Below the pieces are notes generated by a model. That model ran no database searches. It was not told the origin of the DNA and saw only the letters and a program-made list of their open reading frames with translations. The position numbers were made by a program, and so were the translations under genes. This document shows, piece by piece, positions 40,200 through 49,953 of a DNA stretch of 52,086 nt (the first letter of the stretch is position 1; each line of letters begins with the position of its first letter). The stretch covers positions 1 to 52,086 of the forward strand of contig NZ_JAHGVE010000028.1 in the NCBI RefSeq assembly GCF_018835585.1. The letters run 5' to 3'. Source of the stretch: Pelorhabdus rhamnosifermentans. GTDB lineage: Bacteria; Bacillota; Negativicutes; UMGS1260.

Positions 40200-41468
40200 A
40201 TGCAAGAAACACTGGCAAATATCCCAAGTGCGCGTTGGTTACGGATTATTCCACCTACTATTTTAGTCTATATTTTCGGCTTTATGGATAGAACGAATAT
40301 TGGTTTTGCCATGGCCGGAGGAATGACGGAGTCGCTGCAGATGACGGCTTCGCTGTCCGGTTTGGCCGCCGGTATCTTCTTCATCGGGTACATGGTTTTA
40401 CAGGTTCCCGGCGGACATATTGCCGAACACGGAAGCGCCAAAAAGTTTATTGCCTGCTCGATTTTGGCCTGGAGCGCCATGTGCGTGGCTTTGGGATTTG
40501 CTCAAACTTCGACGCAGTTACTGATTTTGCGGTTTATGATAGGCGTTGCCGAAGGCGGCGTTTGGCCGGCGATTTTGGTTATCATTAGTCACTGGTTCCC
40601 TAATGAAGAGCGGGGCCGGGCAAATTCATATTTTATTATGAATGTCGCCATTGCATCGATTATCACGGGACCCATTTCGGGATGGCTGGTCAGTACGTAC
40701 GGCTGGCGTTCGGTATTTATTGCGGAAGGCGCCGTTTCCTTTCTCCTGATTTTTGTTTGGTGGCCGTTCATTAGTGATAGACCGTCGGACGCCAAATGGA
40801 TTTCCAAGGAAGAAAGAGACTATTTGGAAACCACTTTAAAATCCGAGCAGACATCATTGAGTGCGGCGGACGACACGCCCACATCGCTTGCGGCGATTTT
40901 TGGCAGCCTGAATATGTGGAAATTAATCTTAATTTATTTTTGCTATCAAACAGGTATTTATGGATTTGCCATGTGGCTGCCGACCATATTGAAAGACTTG
41001 ATGAAAACAGGAATGACCGGTGTCGGGTTTTTATCTACAGTACCGTATTTTGCTTGCATGGTAGGCCTGTATATCTTTGGCCATTTATCAGATAGCAGTG
41101 GGAATCGGCGGCGCTATGTAGCGTTACCGCTATTGGGTTTTGCAATTTGTTTCCTTGCGTCGGCATTTTTGAAAGAGTATGTGTGGGTTTCCTTTGCTTT
41201 TCTGGTTGGCTGCGGGCTGTTTTTGCAGTGTGCTTCGGGTGTGTTCTGGACCATTCCGACGCTGTTGTTTCCGGCTAAGGTCGCTGGTGATAGTTTGGGA
41301 ATAATCAACGCGTTAGGAAATTTAGGCGGATTTGTCGGCCCCTTTGTTGTAGGCTGGCTGATCACCACTTACTCAACGGTGTACGCAGGCATCTATTTCC
41401 TGGCTTTCATGTTGTTTGTTGGTTTTGTACTTACCTTAAGCTTGCCTAAAAAGACAGCAGGTCAGTGA
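40200..41468 (+). CDS. MFS transporter of the anion:cation symporter (sugar-acid) group
   Basis: The ATG at 40200 follows GGTGAG; a longer in-frame start at 40188 would overlap that site. The 422-residue protein has 12 predicted membrane segments in two halves with a loop near residues 195-225. Conserved features are FMDRTNIGFAMAGGMTE at the first segment (the D-R-x-N-I pattern of ACS transporters for glucarate, galactonate and similar acids), GVAEGGVWPAILVI and GHLSDSSGNRRRYVALP. It is set between the LarA-like and IlvD-like genes and should import the operon's substrate. Confidence 0.88.
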   Translation: MQETLANIPSARWLRIIPPTILVYIFGFMDRTNIGFAMAGGMTESLQMTASLSGLAAGIFFIGYMVLQVPGGHIAEHGSAKKFIACSILAWSAMCVALGFAQTSTQLLILRFMIGVAEGGVWPAILVIISHWFPNEERGRANSYFIMNVAIASIITGPISGWLVSTYGWRSVFIAEGAVSFLLIFVWWPFISDRPSDAKWISKEERDYLETTLKSEQTSLSAADDTPTSLAAIFGSLNMWKLILIYFCYQTGIYGFAMWLPTILKDLMKTGMTGVGFLSTVPYFACMVGLYIFGHLSDSSGNRRRYVALPLLGFAICFLASAFLKEYVWVSFAFLVGCGLFLQCASGVFWTIPTLLFPAKVAGDSLGIINALGNLGGFVGPFVVGWLITTYSTVYAGIYFLAFMLFVGFVLTLSLPKKTAGQ

Positions 41469-41498
41469 ATCATAAAAATAACGAGACGGGGTGATTCT

Positions 41499-43217
41499 AT
41501 GGAACAAAAGAGTAAAGCGGTAAGAAAATTATGGGCGCAGTCTGACTCTCTCAAAATAGGAACCGAGTATTCCGAAGATGATTTAGACAAATTGCAAATA
41601 TTAGTTGATGACGTATATGGTGAAAGCCATCCTGGTAGTGTCCATTTGGATAAGTTAGGGAAACAGGTAAGTCTTGGTGTATACGAAAGCGGCGGAAAAC
41701 CAAACAATTTTCATGTCACCGATATTTGTGATGGCTGGGCTCAAGGTCATGATGGCATGAATTATATTCTGCCGTCGCGGGAAGTCATTGCCGATATGGT
41801 GGAAATTCATGCATCGGTGATGCCTTGGGATGGAATGGTTCTGATTTCCAGCTGTGATAAGGCTATACCGGGCCATTTAATGGCGGCAGCCCGTATGGGA
41901 CTACCGGTTATCCATGTGCCTGGTGGGTCGATGCGATCCGGCCCCAATATTACGACTTCTGATTTAGCAGGTCCTTTAACTGCACGGGATAAAAGAGGTT
42001 TGGTTAGCAAAGAGGAAATGCGCGATTATAAATTGACAGGATGTCCAACTTGCGGGGCCTGTCAGTTTATGGGGACGGCCAGTACGATGCAATGTATGTC
42101 TGAAGCGTTAGGACTAGCCCTGCCGGGGAGTGCGTTGATTCCCGCCACCTTTATGGAAATTCAGCGCAATGCTCGTGTCGCTGGAAAAAAGATTATGGAA
42201 CTCATCGACAAAAGAATCGATGTGACAAAAATTTTAACTCAGTCCGCATTTGAAAATGCGATAAAGGTCCATGCCGCTATCGGCGGAAGTACGAACGCAA
42301 CACTTCACCTGCCAGCCATTGCCCATGAACTGGATATCCAAATTCATCCGCGCCTGTTTGATCAAATAGGCAAAAAAATTAAGTACCTGACCAATATTCA
42401 GCCTAGTGGACAGTATATTACAGAAATGCTGTGGTACGCCGGTGGGATTCCGATGATTCAGATGTTGATTAAAGACGAGCTGGATTTAAATGTGATGACG
42501 GTAACGGGCTACACCTTGGGTGAAAATTTAGAGATGATCCAAAAAACGAATTTCTTTGATCGGGGATTGGGTTATTTAAAATCCTATGGAATTGATCCGG
42601 AAAAAATCATTCGTAAACCCGAAAGCTCAACGAAATACGGTTCTTTAGCCGTATTATCCGGCAATATTGCACCGGACGGCTGTGTTGTGAAATATTCCGC
42701 CGTGAAGCCGACGATGCATCAGCATGTCGGACCTGCCGCCGTATTTGATTCGGAGGAGGCGGCCCAAGCCGCTATTATTGAGGGGAAAATAAATCAGGGG
42801 GACGTTATCTTTATTCGGTATGAGGGACCGAAAGGATCAGGAATGCCGGAAATGCTGATGACAACCGACGCTATTGTGTTTGACGAACGTTTGGACGGGA
42901 CGGTCGCTTTGGTTACGGACGGACGTTTTTCCGGCGCTACGCAAGGCCCCTGCATTGGTCATGTTTCACCGGAAGCGGCGGAGGGAGGTCCCATTGCGTT
43001 AGTTGAAAACGGCGATCTGATTGAGCTGGATATTCCGAACAGAAAATTGAATATAATCGGGGTTAACGGCAAAGAATTATCGAATGCAGAAATTGAAGAA
43101 ATTTTAAAGGAACGGAAAAAGCATTGGATACTGCCAAAGTTCCCAAATAAAAAAGGCGTATTAGCAAGATATAGTAAATATGCGACTTCAGCTATGTCTG
43201 GAGGGTATTTGAAATAG
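41499..43217 (+). CDS. IlvD/Edd-family dehydratase, probably for an aldonic acid
   Basis: The 572-residue protein is a full-length IlvD/Edd enzyme. Cluster ligands are visible at [14 protein letters not shown] (C77), SSCDKAIPG (C119) and [13 protein letters not shown] (C182/C185/C188). Other signatures are [46 protein letters not shown], and GCATQ-like [20 protein letters not shown]. Family members are dihydroxyacid, phosphogluconate, xylonate, arabonate or gluconate dehydratases; the operon of a UxaA pair, aldolase and ACS transporter points to an aldonate. A decayed copy of part of its 3' end is found at 47093-47140. Confidence 0.88.
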   Translation: MEQKSKAVRKLWAQSDSLKIGTEYSEDDLDKLQILVDDVYGESHPGSVHLDKLGKQVSLGVYESGGKPNNFHVTDICDGWAQGHDGMNYILPSREVIADMVEIHASVMPWDGMVLISSCDKAIPGHLMAAARMGLPVIHVPGGSMRSGPNITTSDLAGPLTARDKRGLVSKEEMRDYKLTGCPTCGACQFMGTASTMQCMSEALGLALPGSALIPATFMEIQRNARVAGKKIMELIDKRIDVTKILTQSAFENAIKVHAAIGGSTNATLHLPAIAHELDIQIHPRLFDQIGKKIKYLTNIQPSGQYITEMLWYAGGIPMIQMLIKDELDLNVMTVTGYTLGENLEMIQKTNFFDRGLGYLKSYGIDPEKIIRKPESSTKYGSLAVLSGNIAPDGCVVKYSAVKPTMHQHVGPAAVFDSEEAAQAAIIEGKINQGDVIFIRYEGPKGSGMPEMLMTTDAIVFDERLDGTVALVTDGRFSGATQGPCIGHVSPEAAEGGPIALVENGDLIELDIPNRKLNIIGVNGKELSNAEIEEILKERKKHWILPKFPNKKGVLARYSKYATSAMSGGYLK

Positions 43218-43314
43218 AAATATAAACAACAAAGCTGGTCTTAAAGCAAGAAAAAATAGCTTATATCCTAAAAATTAGGAACGGGCCAATTTTGCTAATG
43301 AATATATGTTTAAT

Positions 43315-43360
43315 AATAGGTTACCTTTTCGGAATTACCGAGAGGTACCTATATTTTTTT
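43315..43360 (+). terminator. Terminator of the sugar-acid operon
   Basis: The arms ATAGGT...ACCTTTTCGG and CCGAGAGGTACCTAT pair with one bulge, and a run of eight T residues follows. Confidence 0.75.
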
Positions 43361-43397
43361 TACTAAAATTTGGCCTGCATTATTATTGACAACCTAG

Positions 43398-43464
43398 TTG
43401 AAATCTTGAGAATTGTATGATAATATACATTTCAAGTGGTCATACCATTATACCATCATACCAA
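43398..43464 (+). promoter_or_regulatory. Promoter and tandem-repeat operator of the lctBCD-like operon
   Basis: TTGAAA (43398-43403), 17 bases and TAATAT (43421-43426) form a plausible promoter. Directly after it come three 8-base tandem units, CATACCAT, TATACCAT and CATACCAA (43441-43464), preceded by TGGT so that TGGTCATACCA is an inverted repeat. GntR-type lactate regulators (LldR) use similar TGGT-N3-ACCA half-sites. No regulator gene is adjacent. Confidence 0.55.
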
Positions 43465-43521
43465 TTTTTTAAGGTTTCTTTAATTTAAAAGTCTAAACGT
43501 ATAATTATTGGGAGGTAAAGA

Positions 43522-44310
43522 ATGAACATTTTAGTATGCATCAAACAAGTACCAGAAACTTCAAAAGTAGAAGTTGATCCAGTAACTGGGGTATTAAAAA
43601 GGGATGGTGTGGATTCAAAAATGAATCCCTATGACTTGTATGCGCTTGAAACAGCATTAAGAATACGTGAGGAAGTTGGCGGAATCGTAAAGGTTATCAG
43701 TATGGGACCACCACAAGCAGTAGAAATAATTAAAGAAGCATATATGATGGGCGCAGATGAAGGTGCTTTGCTTTCAGATCGGAGATTTGCTGGGGCTGAT
43801 GTTTTGGCGACGTCCTACACGATATCACAGGGTATTAGGAAAATGGGAAATATAGATTTAATACTATGTGGTAAACAAACAACAGATGGAGATACAGCTC
43901 AAGTAGGACCAGAGACGGCGGAATATTTAGAAATTCCTCATATAGCAAATGTCATTAAAATAGAAGAAATTAAGGATAAGTCAATAGTAGTAGAAATGGA
44001 CATGCCGAATACGATCGAAGTAGCAGAAATTCAATTTCCATGTTTATTAACTGTTGAAAAAGATATATACCAACCAAGACTTCCATCTTATAAGAAAAAG
44101 TTGGCAACTACAGATAGGGAAGTAAGAATGTTAAGTCTGAAAGACTTTGAGGATCAAAATGAAAAAAAATATGGATTAAATGGATCTCCAACGCAGGTAG
44201 AGAGAATATTCCCGCCAGCAGTAAATACGGACAAAGAAATTTGGAATGGAAGTGGGCCGGAATTAGCAGAAAGATTGTCTGACAAACTTAAGGAATTAAA
44301 ATTTCTTTAA
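43522..44310 (+). CDS. lctB: Electron transfer flavoprotein beta subunit of a lactate dehydrogenase complex
   Basis: The 262-residue protein is an EtfB: it begins [19 protein letters not shown], continues [17 protein letters not shown], and carries [20 protein letters not shown], the AMP/FAD-binding loop of Etf beta subunits. In bifurcating Etfs the beta-subunit FAD exchanges electrons with NADH. Gene order etfB-etfA-glcD-like equals lctBCD of Acetobacterium woodii, where lactate oxidation with NAD+ is driven by reduced ferredoxin. GGGAGG precedes the ATG. Codon use is AT-rich compared with the preceding operon. The symbol rests on gene order and family, not on a search. Confidence 0.85.
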   Translation: MNILVCIKQVPETSKVEVDPVTGVLKRDGVDSKMNPYDLYALETALRIREEVGGIVKVISMGPPQAVEIIKEAYMMGADEGALLSDRRFAGADVLATSYTISQGIRKMGNIDLILCGKQTTDGDTAQVGPETAEYLEIPHIANVIKIEEIKDKSIVVEMDMPNTIEVAEIQFPCLLTVEKDIYQPRLPSYKKKLATTDREVRMLSLKDFEDQNEKKYGLNGSPTQVERIFPPAVNTDKEIWNGSGPELAERLSDKLKELKFL

Positions 44311-44390
44311 ATTGATAAAGAGGGCCTGAGTTAAAACTAAATGCTGATATATTGGAATTGACATAGGACCAAATTAAGGGGGAGAGTAAA

Positions 44391-45590
44391 TTGGGTAGAT
44401 TAATTGTAAATCAGGATAAAGTGAATTCACTAAATATCGATGAATTAGTAACAATATGTCCTTTTGGTGCAATAGAAAATAAAGCTGGAAAAATAGAAAT
44501 AAACGCAGCTTGTAAAATGTGCAGGCTTTGTATTAAAAAAGGACCAGCTGGCGTTATGGAGTTCGTGGAAGAAGAAATTGTAAAAATAGATAAGAGCTTA
44601 TGGAAAGGGGTAGCTGTTTATGTAGATCACCTGGAAGGAGATATACACCCAGTGACCTTTGAGCTTATAGGAAAGGCAAGAGAATTAGCAGCAAAAGTAG
44701 ATTATCCGGTGTACGCAGTATTTTTGGGGCATAATATTAAGGATAAAGCAGAAGAAATTTTGCATTATGGAGTAGACGAGGTTTTTGTATATGATTATCA
44801 AGAATTAAAGGATTTTAAAATAGAGCCATATACAGCAGCTATGGAGGCTTTTATAAATAAAGTTAAGCCTTCAACATTACTGGTTGGTGCAACAACAATA
44901 GGAAGGTCTTTAGCACCTCGAGTGGCAGCAAGATTTAAGACGGGCCTTACCGCAGACTGTACTGTGCTTGATATGAAAGATAATACAGATTTAGTACAAA
45001 TAAGACCGGCATTCGGCGGTAACATCATGGCTCAAATCATAAACCCTAATAACAGGCCGCAGCTTGCAACAGTCAGATATAAGGTAATGAATGCACCAGA
45101 GAGAGCGGCTGCGATATCAGGAAAAATAACTGTATGTGATATGGATACAGTTAGGTTTACTTCAGCGATCAATGTGTTAAGGGTAACTAAAAAAGAAGTT
45201 GAAGTAAGCATATCTGATTCTGAAGTAATAATTGCGGTAGGCAGAGGGTTAAAAGCTGAAAAAGATTTAGAGATGATAAAAGAATTGGCAGAATTACTTG
45301 GGGCACAGTTAGCTGTAACAAGACCGCTAATCGAAGCAGGCTGGGCCGATGCCAAGAGACAAATCGGGCTCAGTGGAAGAACAGTAAAACCCAAACTAAT
45401 CATTACTTGCGGAATATCCGGAGCTGTTCAATTCACAGCAGGTATGAATAATTCTGATTGCATAGTAGCTATAAATCAAGATCCTAAGGCTGCTATATTT
45501 AATGTAGCGCATTATGGCATGGTAGGCGATATATATGAAATAGTTCCTAAATTAATCAGTAACGTTAAAGAAGGAATGGAAATAGCTTAA
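44391..45590 (+). CDS. lctC: Electron transfer flavoprotein alpha subunit with N-terminal ferredoxin-like domain
   Basis: The start is TTG at 44391, with GGGGGAGAG at good spacing. The 399-residue protein has an N-terminal extension with C23 (CPFGAI) and CKMCRLCIKKGPAGV (C41, C44, C47), enough for one [4Fe-4S] cluster, as in Etf alpha subunits of bifurcating lactate and caffeyl-CoA complexes. The Etf alpha part has TLLVGATTIGRSLAPRVAAR, TGLTADCTVLD and the FAD-binding GLSGRTVKPKLIITCGISGA...H region near the end. The cluster probably takes electrons from ferredoxin. It is cotranscribed with the flanking genes. Confidence 0.88.
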   Translation: MGRLIVNQDKVNSLNIDELVTICPFGAIENKAGKIEINAACKMCRLCIKKGPAGVMEFVEEEIVKIDKSLWKGVAVYVDHLEGDIHPVTFELIGKARELAAKVDYPVYAVFLGHNIKDKAEEILHYGVDEVFVYDYQELKDFKIEPYTAAMEAFINKVKPSTLLVGATTIGRSLAPRVAARFKTGLTADCTVLDMKDNTDLVQIRPAFGGNIMAQIINPNNRPQLATVRYKVMNAPERAAAISGKITVCDMDTVRFTSAINVLRVTKKEVEVSISDSEVIIAVGRGLKAEKDLEMIKELAELLGAQLAVTRPLIEAGWADAKRQIGLSGRTVKPKLIITCGISGAVQFTAGMNNSDCIVAINQDPKAAIFNVAHYGMVGDIYEIVPKLISNVKEGMEIA

Positions 45591-45649
45591 TTTTGTTTTA
45601 CTCTATATAAAAGTTATAGCGAGAAAATTTGCAGTAGGAGGTAAGTAAA

Positions 45650-47065
45650 ATGGGATGTAATTGTACGACGGAATATAAAAAAATAGACGCAAAAGATATT
45701 GATTTTTTAATCAATTTACTTGGTGCAGATAGGGTATTTACAGGATCCGATATAAGTGAAGACTTTAGCCATGATGAATTAGGTGGCATAAGCAAAATGC
45801 CAGAAGCGGTAGTTGAAGTGCTAAGTACAGAAGAAGTAGCGGCGATAATGACTTATGCTTATGAAAATAATCTTCCGGTGGTGGCAAGAGGCTCGGGGAC
45901 AGGGCTTGTTGGCGCATCAGTTCCAATTTTCGGCGGAATTATGATTAATTTAACTAAAATGAATAGAATACTTGAATTAGATGAAGAAAATTTAACTTTG
46001 ACAGTAGAGCCAGGAGTTTTACTAATGGAAATAGGGAAATTTGTAGAAGAGCATGATCTATTTTATCCGCCAGATCCGGGAGAAAAGTCAGCTACAATAG
46101 GTGGAAACATTAATACCAATGCCGGAGGCATGCGAGCTGTTAAATATGGAGTAACCAGAGATTATGTTAGGGGCCTTACCATAGTGCTTCCTACAGGAAA
46201 AGTTATAGAAGTTGGAGGAAAGGTTGTTAAGAACAGTTCAGGGTATAGTATAAAAGATCTAATTTGCGGATCGGAAGGAACACTAGGAATAATAACAAAA
46301 GCTGTATTAAAGCTATTACCATTGCCTAAAAAGGCAATAAGCCTTTTGATTCCATTTTCAACTCTTGAAATGGCTATCAATACAGTTCCTAAAATCATAA
46401 AATCAAAGTCAATTCCGACAGCTATCGAGTTTATGCAAAGAGAAGTAATACTTGCGGCAGAGGAGTTTTTAGGCAAGAAATTTCCTGATAATTCATCGAA
46501 TGCGTATCTACTGTTAACTTTTGATGGAAATAGCAAAGAAGACATAGAAAAGGACTACGATAGAGTTGCAAAAATATGCTTCGATGAAGGGGCGTTAGAT
46601 GTTTATATTTCTGATACAGATGAAAGAAAAGAAGCTGTATGGTCAGCAAGGGGGGCTTTTTTAGAAGCAGTTAAAGCCACAACAACGGAAATGGACGAAT
46701 GTGATGTTGTTGTTCCACGAAATAAGGTGGCGGAGTTTGTTAAATATACAGATGAACTTCAAGAACAATTTGGTGTAAGAATTAGAAGTTTTGGCCATGC
46801 AGGAGACGGAAATTTGCACGTATATGTGTTAAAAGATCATTTGTCACAGGGAGAATGGCAAAAGAAATTGAGTGCCGTATTTACATGTATGTATAAAAAA
46901 GCTTTTGAATTGGATGGATTAGTATCTGGAGAACACGGGATAGGTTATGCTAAGAAAACCTATTTGTTTGGACAAATTGGAGAGGACTATCTATCGTTAA
47001 TGCGAAATATAAAATTAGCATTTGATCCTAAGAATATTTTAAATCCAGGTAAGGTTTGCCAATAA
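45650..47065 (+). CDS. lctD: FAD-binding D-lactate/glycolate-type dehydrogenase subunit
   Basis: The 471-residue protein is of the GlcD/D-lactate dehydrogenase (VAO) family. Its FAD domain has [39 protein letters not shown] and [20 protein letters not shown]; the C-terminal domain has [30 protein letters not shown] (metal/substrate His) and [11 protein letters not shown], ending [12 protein letters not shown] Cys-rich C-terminal Fe-S domain is absent, so electrons go to the EtfAB pair encoded just before. Lactate is the expected substrate by analogy with A. woodii LctD; glycolate or another 2-hydroxy acid is possible. A terminator follows at 47142. Confidence 0.88.
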   Translation: MGCNCTTEYKKIDAKDIDFLINLLGADRVFTGSDISEDFSHDELGGISKMPEAVVEVLSTEEVAAIMTYAYENNLPVVARGSGTGLVGASVPIFGGIMINLTKMNRILELDEENLTLTVEPGVLLMEIGKFVEEHDLFYPPDPGEKSATIGGNINTNAGGMRAVKYGVTRDYVRGLTIVLPTGKVIEVGGKVVKNSSGYSIKDLICGSEGTLGIITKAVLKLLPLPKKAISLLIPFSTLEMAINTVPKIIKSKSIPTAIEFMQREVILAAEEFLGKKFPDNSSNAYLLLTFDGNSKEDIEKDYDRVAKICFDEGALDVYISDTDERKEAVWSARGAFLEAVKATTTEMDECDVVVPRNKVAEFVKYTDELQEQFGVRIRSFGHAGDGNLHVYVLKDHLSQGEWQKKLSAVFTCMYKKAFELDGLVSGEHGIGYAKKTYLFGQIGEDYLSLMRNIKLAFDPKNILNPGKVCQ

Positions 47066-47092
47066 CTGAATCATTTCTTGCGATAAAACGAT

Positions 47093-47140
47093 TTTTTGAT
47101 TTGAGCTGGTTATGAAAAATGAATATAATCGGGGTTAATG
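47093..47140 (+). pseudogene. Decayed fragment of an ilvD-like 3' end
   Basis: TTGAGCTGG (47101-47109) and GAATATAATCGGGGTTAA (about 47121-47138) occur in the same order within 43021-43065 of the IlvD-like gene, with a short deletion between the two blocks and no open frame. This ~45-base match sits just after lctD, so the lct operon is flanked by the real gene end and its remnant. Confidence 0.65.
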
Positions 47141-47141
47141 G

Positions 47142-47182
47142 ATTCAAGCCTTTGCGGATTTCGCAAAGGCTTGAATTATTTT
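47142..47182 (+). terminator. Terminator of the lctBCD-like operon
   Basis: ATTCAAGCCTTTGCG pairs perfectly with CGCAAAGGCTTGAAT, followed by TATTTT. Confidence 0.85.
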
Positions 47183-47384
47183 CGAATTATGTTAACTTTC
47201 ATAGTCGCCTCCCCAATGGACATTTACGTTTCCATCTGCTAGGGATAGGTTTTAATGTTGGCATACTGTTGATAAATTGCTTGTGAAAGGTATAGAAATA
47301 TAACAAAAACTTAATGTATCAATAATATTAAAAAAAATTTTTTGTATATAATGGAAATATAATGGAGAGGGAGTGCTGTTTCTT

Positions 47385-48866
47385 ATGAAAAAAGTAAAGT
47401 CTTCAAAAAAGCTTTGCATTGTTAGGAGTATTTTGGGTACAGTAGTAGCTGTTAGCCTGTTTTATCCGGCAGTTAATGCGGAAGTAACAGTTATGGCCGC
47501 ATCACCTACTGTGATTGAGCAGCAATTGCAAGTACCAGCCATACAGAGCTCAAATTGGGAACCGGAAGTTAAGACAACGGTAAATAATTTTTTGAAAATG
47601 TATGGAAAATATTCTCCGACCTATAATCAAAATAATCCTCCTTATGCTACCTTTGATTTTGATAACACGACTTCAATTATGGATGTAGAAGAGCAGTTGA
47701 TTATTTGGCAGCTTGACCATCTGGCATTTGCTATTCCACCGGAAAAAATGGAGGAAGTATTAAAAACAGGAATTCCTGCGGAAAAATTGACAATGACTTA
47801 TGGTGCGAATAATGGTGATGGTCGTCCGGCGACAATTCAAGCAGCAATCAATGATGCTGTGAATGATTATAAAGTGCTCTACGAACAAGGGGTTGTCACT
47901 ACAACTGGTAGTGAACAGACAGATGCAGTCAAAGGAAGCTTTGCTTATCAGGATTTTACTGCTAAGATGCGGTGGCTTTATGATGCTATTTCTGAAACAA
48001 TGGATAATTCAGTATCCTATCCTTGGGTTACATATTGGTATACGGGTATGACGCCACAGCAGGTTTTTGATCTAGCTTATACCTGCGACAGTTATTACGG
48101 TGATTCATCAAAAGGTCAGACGTGGACGAAAGGTAAATATACCAGTCCTGATACTGAGGCCAGCCAGGCTGGAAGTGTTACAGTATCATACAATCAAGGG
48201 ATTACTGTAACGCCGGAAGTCAGAGAACTTTATCAGGCATTGGCTGAAGACGGCATTGATCCATGGATTGTTTCGGCCTCACATGTTGATGTAGTACGGG
48301 CAGCAGTAAAATATTTTGCGATTCCTGATGTGAAAGGCGTTGTAGGCATGACGAATAAGCTTGATGATCAGGGCAAATATATTAATATCTATGATTACGA
48401 TGCGCATGCCCAAACCCAAGGTGTGGGTAAATCATTGTCAATTGAGAAAGTCATTGCACCTCAGTATCAGGGGCAGGGACCTATTTTCTGCGCAATGGAT
48501 TCGCAAGGGGATTTTAATTTCTGCACTGAATTTGCAAATACCAAAGCTGTATTGATCATGAATCGCCGTCGTAAGGATGATGCGGCATTATGCGCTGCTA
48601 TAGCTGAATATCAGAAAGAACATCATATCACGTTGCAGCAAGCCAATGACAATGGTGACGTAAGATATGTTTTGCAAGGACGCAATGAGACTGTTGGGCT
48701 GCTCTGGCCTGACAATCAAACAATTTTTTTAGGGAAAACGGATAAAGTCTTTTTATCGGATCGAGCTAAACAAGCTATTGCTGAGTTAGATAGTGGTATG
48801 TCAATCGCTCAGCTTCTGAAAAAAGATACAAGCTTAAAGGATTATCAAGGATATAAGACCCGTTGA
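47385..48866 (+). CDS. Secreted HAD-superfamily phosphatase-like protein
   Basis: The ATG at 47385 follows GGAGAGGGAG; an in-frame GTG at 47373 lies inside that site. The 493-residue protein has a signal peptide (SILGTVVAVSLFYPAVNA, likely cut after residue 32). HAD motifs are ATFDFDNTT (nucleophile D91, acid/base D93), WIVSASHVDVV (motif 2 Ser) and FCAMDSQGDFNF (motif 4 Asp pair). A helical cap of ~170 residues lies between motifs 1 and 2. It probably dephosphorylates a small phosphate ester outside the cytoplasm (inference). No Pho-box-like element is seen upstream; an AT-rich TATAAT (47347-47352) may be the -10. Confidence 0.85.
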   Translation: MKKVKSSKKLCIVRSILGTVVAVSLFYPAVNAEVTVMAASPTVIEQQLQVPAIQSSNWEPEVKTTVNNFLKMYGKYSPTYNQNNPPYATFDFDNTTSIMDVEEQLIIWQLDHLAFAIPPEKMEEVLKTGIPAEKLTMTYGANNGDGRPATIQAAINDAVNDYKVLYEQGVVTTTGSEQTDAVKGSFAYQDFTAKMRWLYDAISETMDNSVSYPWVTYWYTGMTPQQVFDLAYTCDSYYGDSSKGQTWTKGKYTSPDTEASQAGSVTVSYNQGITVTPEVRELYQALAEDGIDPWIVSASHVDVVRAAVKYFAIPDVKGVVGMTNKLDDQGKYINIYDYDAHAQTQGVGKSLSIEKVIAPQYQGQGPIFCAMDSQGDFNFCTEFANTKAVLIMNRRRKDDAALCAAIAEYQKEHHITLQQANDNGDVRYVLQGRNETVGLLWPDNQTIFLGKTDKVFLSDRAKQAIAELDSGMSIAQLLKKDTSLKDYQGYKTR

Positions 48867-48983
48867 TAGCCTTTTATGAGCAAAAGATCCGTATAAATTA
48901 AGCACAGCTAGATTATTTGGGTGATTTTGAACCACGTTCTAAATGCTAAGCATAACAAAATAGTTAAGGACAACCTTTATTAG

Positions 48984-49025
48984 ACTAACAGCGATATCTC
49001 AATTTACAGAGATATCGCTGTTAGT
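48984..49025. terminator. Long perfect hairpin after the HAD gene
   Basis: ACTAACAGCGATATCTC pairs with GAGATATCGCTGTTAGT without mismatch across an 8-base loop. The T-run after it is short (TATCTTT), so it may act in either direction or stabilise mRNA. Confidence 0.6.
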
Positions 49026-49074
49026 TATCTTTGGCGGAAATTCTTCGCGTATTATTAGTTGGTTGTCTGTTGGC

Positions 49075-49123
49075 AAAATTATGGGGAAAGTTACGCCGTT
49101 ATCTTGTTCTTTTTGGGGTAATG
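49075..49123. repeat. Copy 2 of the ~49-base intergenic repeat (copy 1 at 35341)
   Basis: AAAATTATGGGGAAAGTTAC and GCCGTTATCTTG, then a T-rich run and GGGGTAATG, align with 35341-35389. Both copies lie a short way past strong hairpins and before a minus-strand gene's 3' end. Confidence 0.55.
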
Positions 49124-49162
49124 GCTTAATTTTTGGCTATTTAGGGATTAGGGAAGCAATGC

Positions 49163-49657
49163 TCAATCATATTTTATTAAATTGTGTGCAAGGACGTAAT
49201 TGTAAGCAGTAGTGACTATATTTCTATTAAAATTTGCTTCCGAGTCATCTCCATAATATGCTCCACCTGGCATATAGCCGTGTGATTCATATAAGCATTT
49301 TTCAGGGGAATTTCCCCAAAGCTCATCATTGGTTATCCAAATTGAACCATCGGGGATCCATTGATTAGTATTTTTGTTAAAAGAGCATTTAAAGGTAAAA
49401 GTTTGCTTTTCAAAAGAAACTTTATTATCCAAAGTTTGGCCTCTTAGTTTATCTAAAGTATTTTTATCAGGTATGCAGATTAGGTTATATGTCATTTCAA
49501 AAAGAGAGTCTTGCTCATTTTTCTGTGTTGCTTTTGCTGTTAATGATTCTGTGCGAAGATACTTGGCAAAACCATTTTCCGTCGCAATGTATATATCTTC
49601 TGCAAAGCATATGTTGGTTAGCATGACAAAAATAATTGTAAGTAAAAACTTTTTCAT
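49163..49657 (-). CDS. Secreted protein of unknown function (164 aa)
   Basis: The 164-residue protein has a clear signal peptide (MKKFLLTIIFVMLTNICFA, cut before EDIYI). The mature part begins EDIYIATENGFAKYLRTESL and contains two cysteine-bearing strands (NLICIPDK, TFKCSFNK) and a third Cys near KCLYESHG; its pattern of short strands resembles small secreted proteins of unknown function common in Negativicutes. AGGAGG precedes the ATG on the minus strand. It is divergent from the protease gene at 49954, with the Pho-box-like element between them pointing toward the protease. Confidence 0.7.
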   Translation of the reverse strand: MKKFLLTIIFVMLTNICFAEDIYIATENGFAKYLRTESLTAKATQKNEQDSLFEMTYNLICIPDKNTLDKLRGQTLDNKVSFEKQTFTFKCSFNKNTNQWIPDGSIWITNDELWGNSPEKCLYESHGYMPGGAYYGDDSEANFNRNIVTTAYNYVLAHNLIKYD

Positions 49658-49755
49658 TGCAGCATTCCTCCTTATTGTAAACGATTCTTTATATTAATCT
49701 AGAATCCTTCATGCTGTATTATGGCTGCTTTGCAGTAGCGGTATTTTTTATAAAA

Positions 49756-49789
49756 CAGTCATAATTTTGTCACATTCTTATGGTATTAT
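49756..49789 (+). promoter_or_regulatory. Pho-box-like promoter of the papain-like protease gene
   Basis: CAGTCATAATTTTGTCAC (49756-49773) followed after 10 bases by TATTAT (49784-49789) repeats the architecture found at 11266 and 34183. This copy has the best -10. The start codon at 49954 is about 160 bases further on. Confidence 0.65.
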
Positions 49790-49953
49790 TTACATGAAAA
49801 TGTAAGAAAAACCAGTGATAAGTATGATGCACTGTCATGCAGCCCTTAATCGCTGCATGAGCAAGGCCTAACCTTGGTAAAATGCAGGAATGGATTGGAG
49901 CTAAGGCTCTAGTCTATGAATGAAAAAAACTGATTTTGTAGAGGAGTGGTTTG

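Noticed and set aside
48867-49162. A gene in the space between the HAD gene and the secreted 164-aa protein
   Set aside because: Only the hairpin at 48984-49025 and the repeat at 49075-49123 are seen; stops occur in all frames at short intervals.
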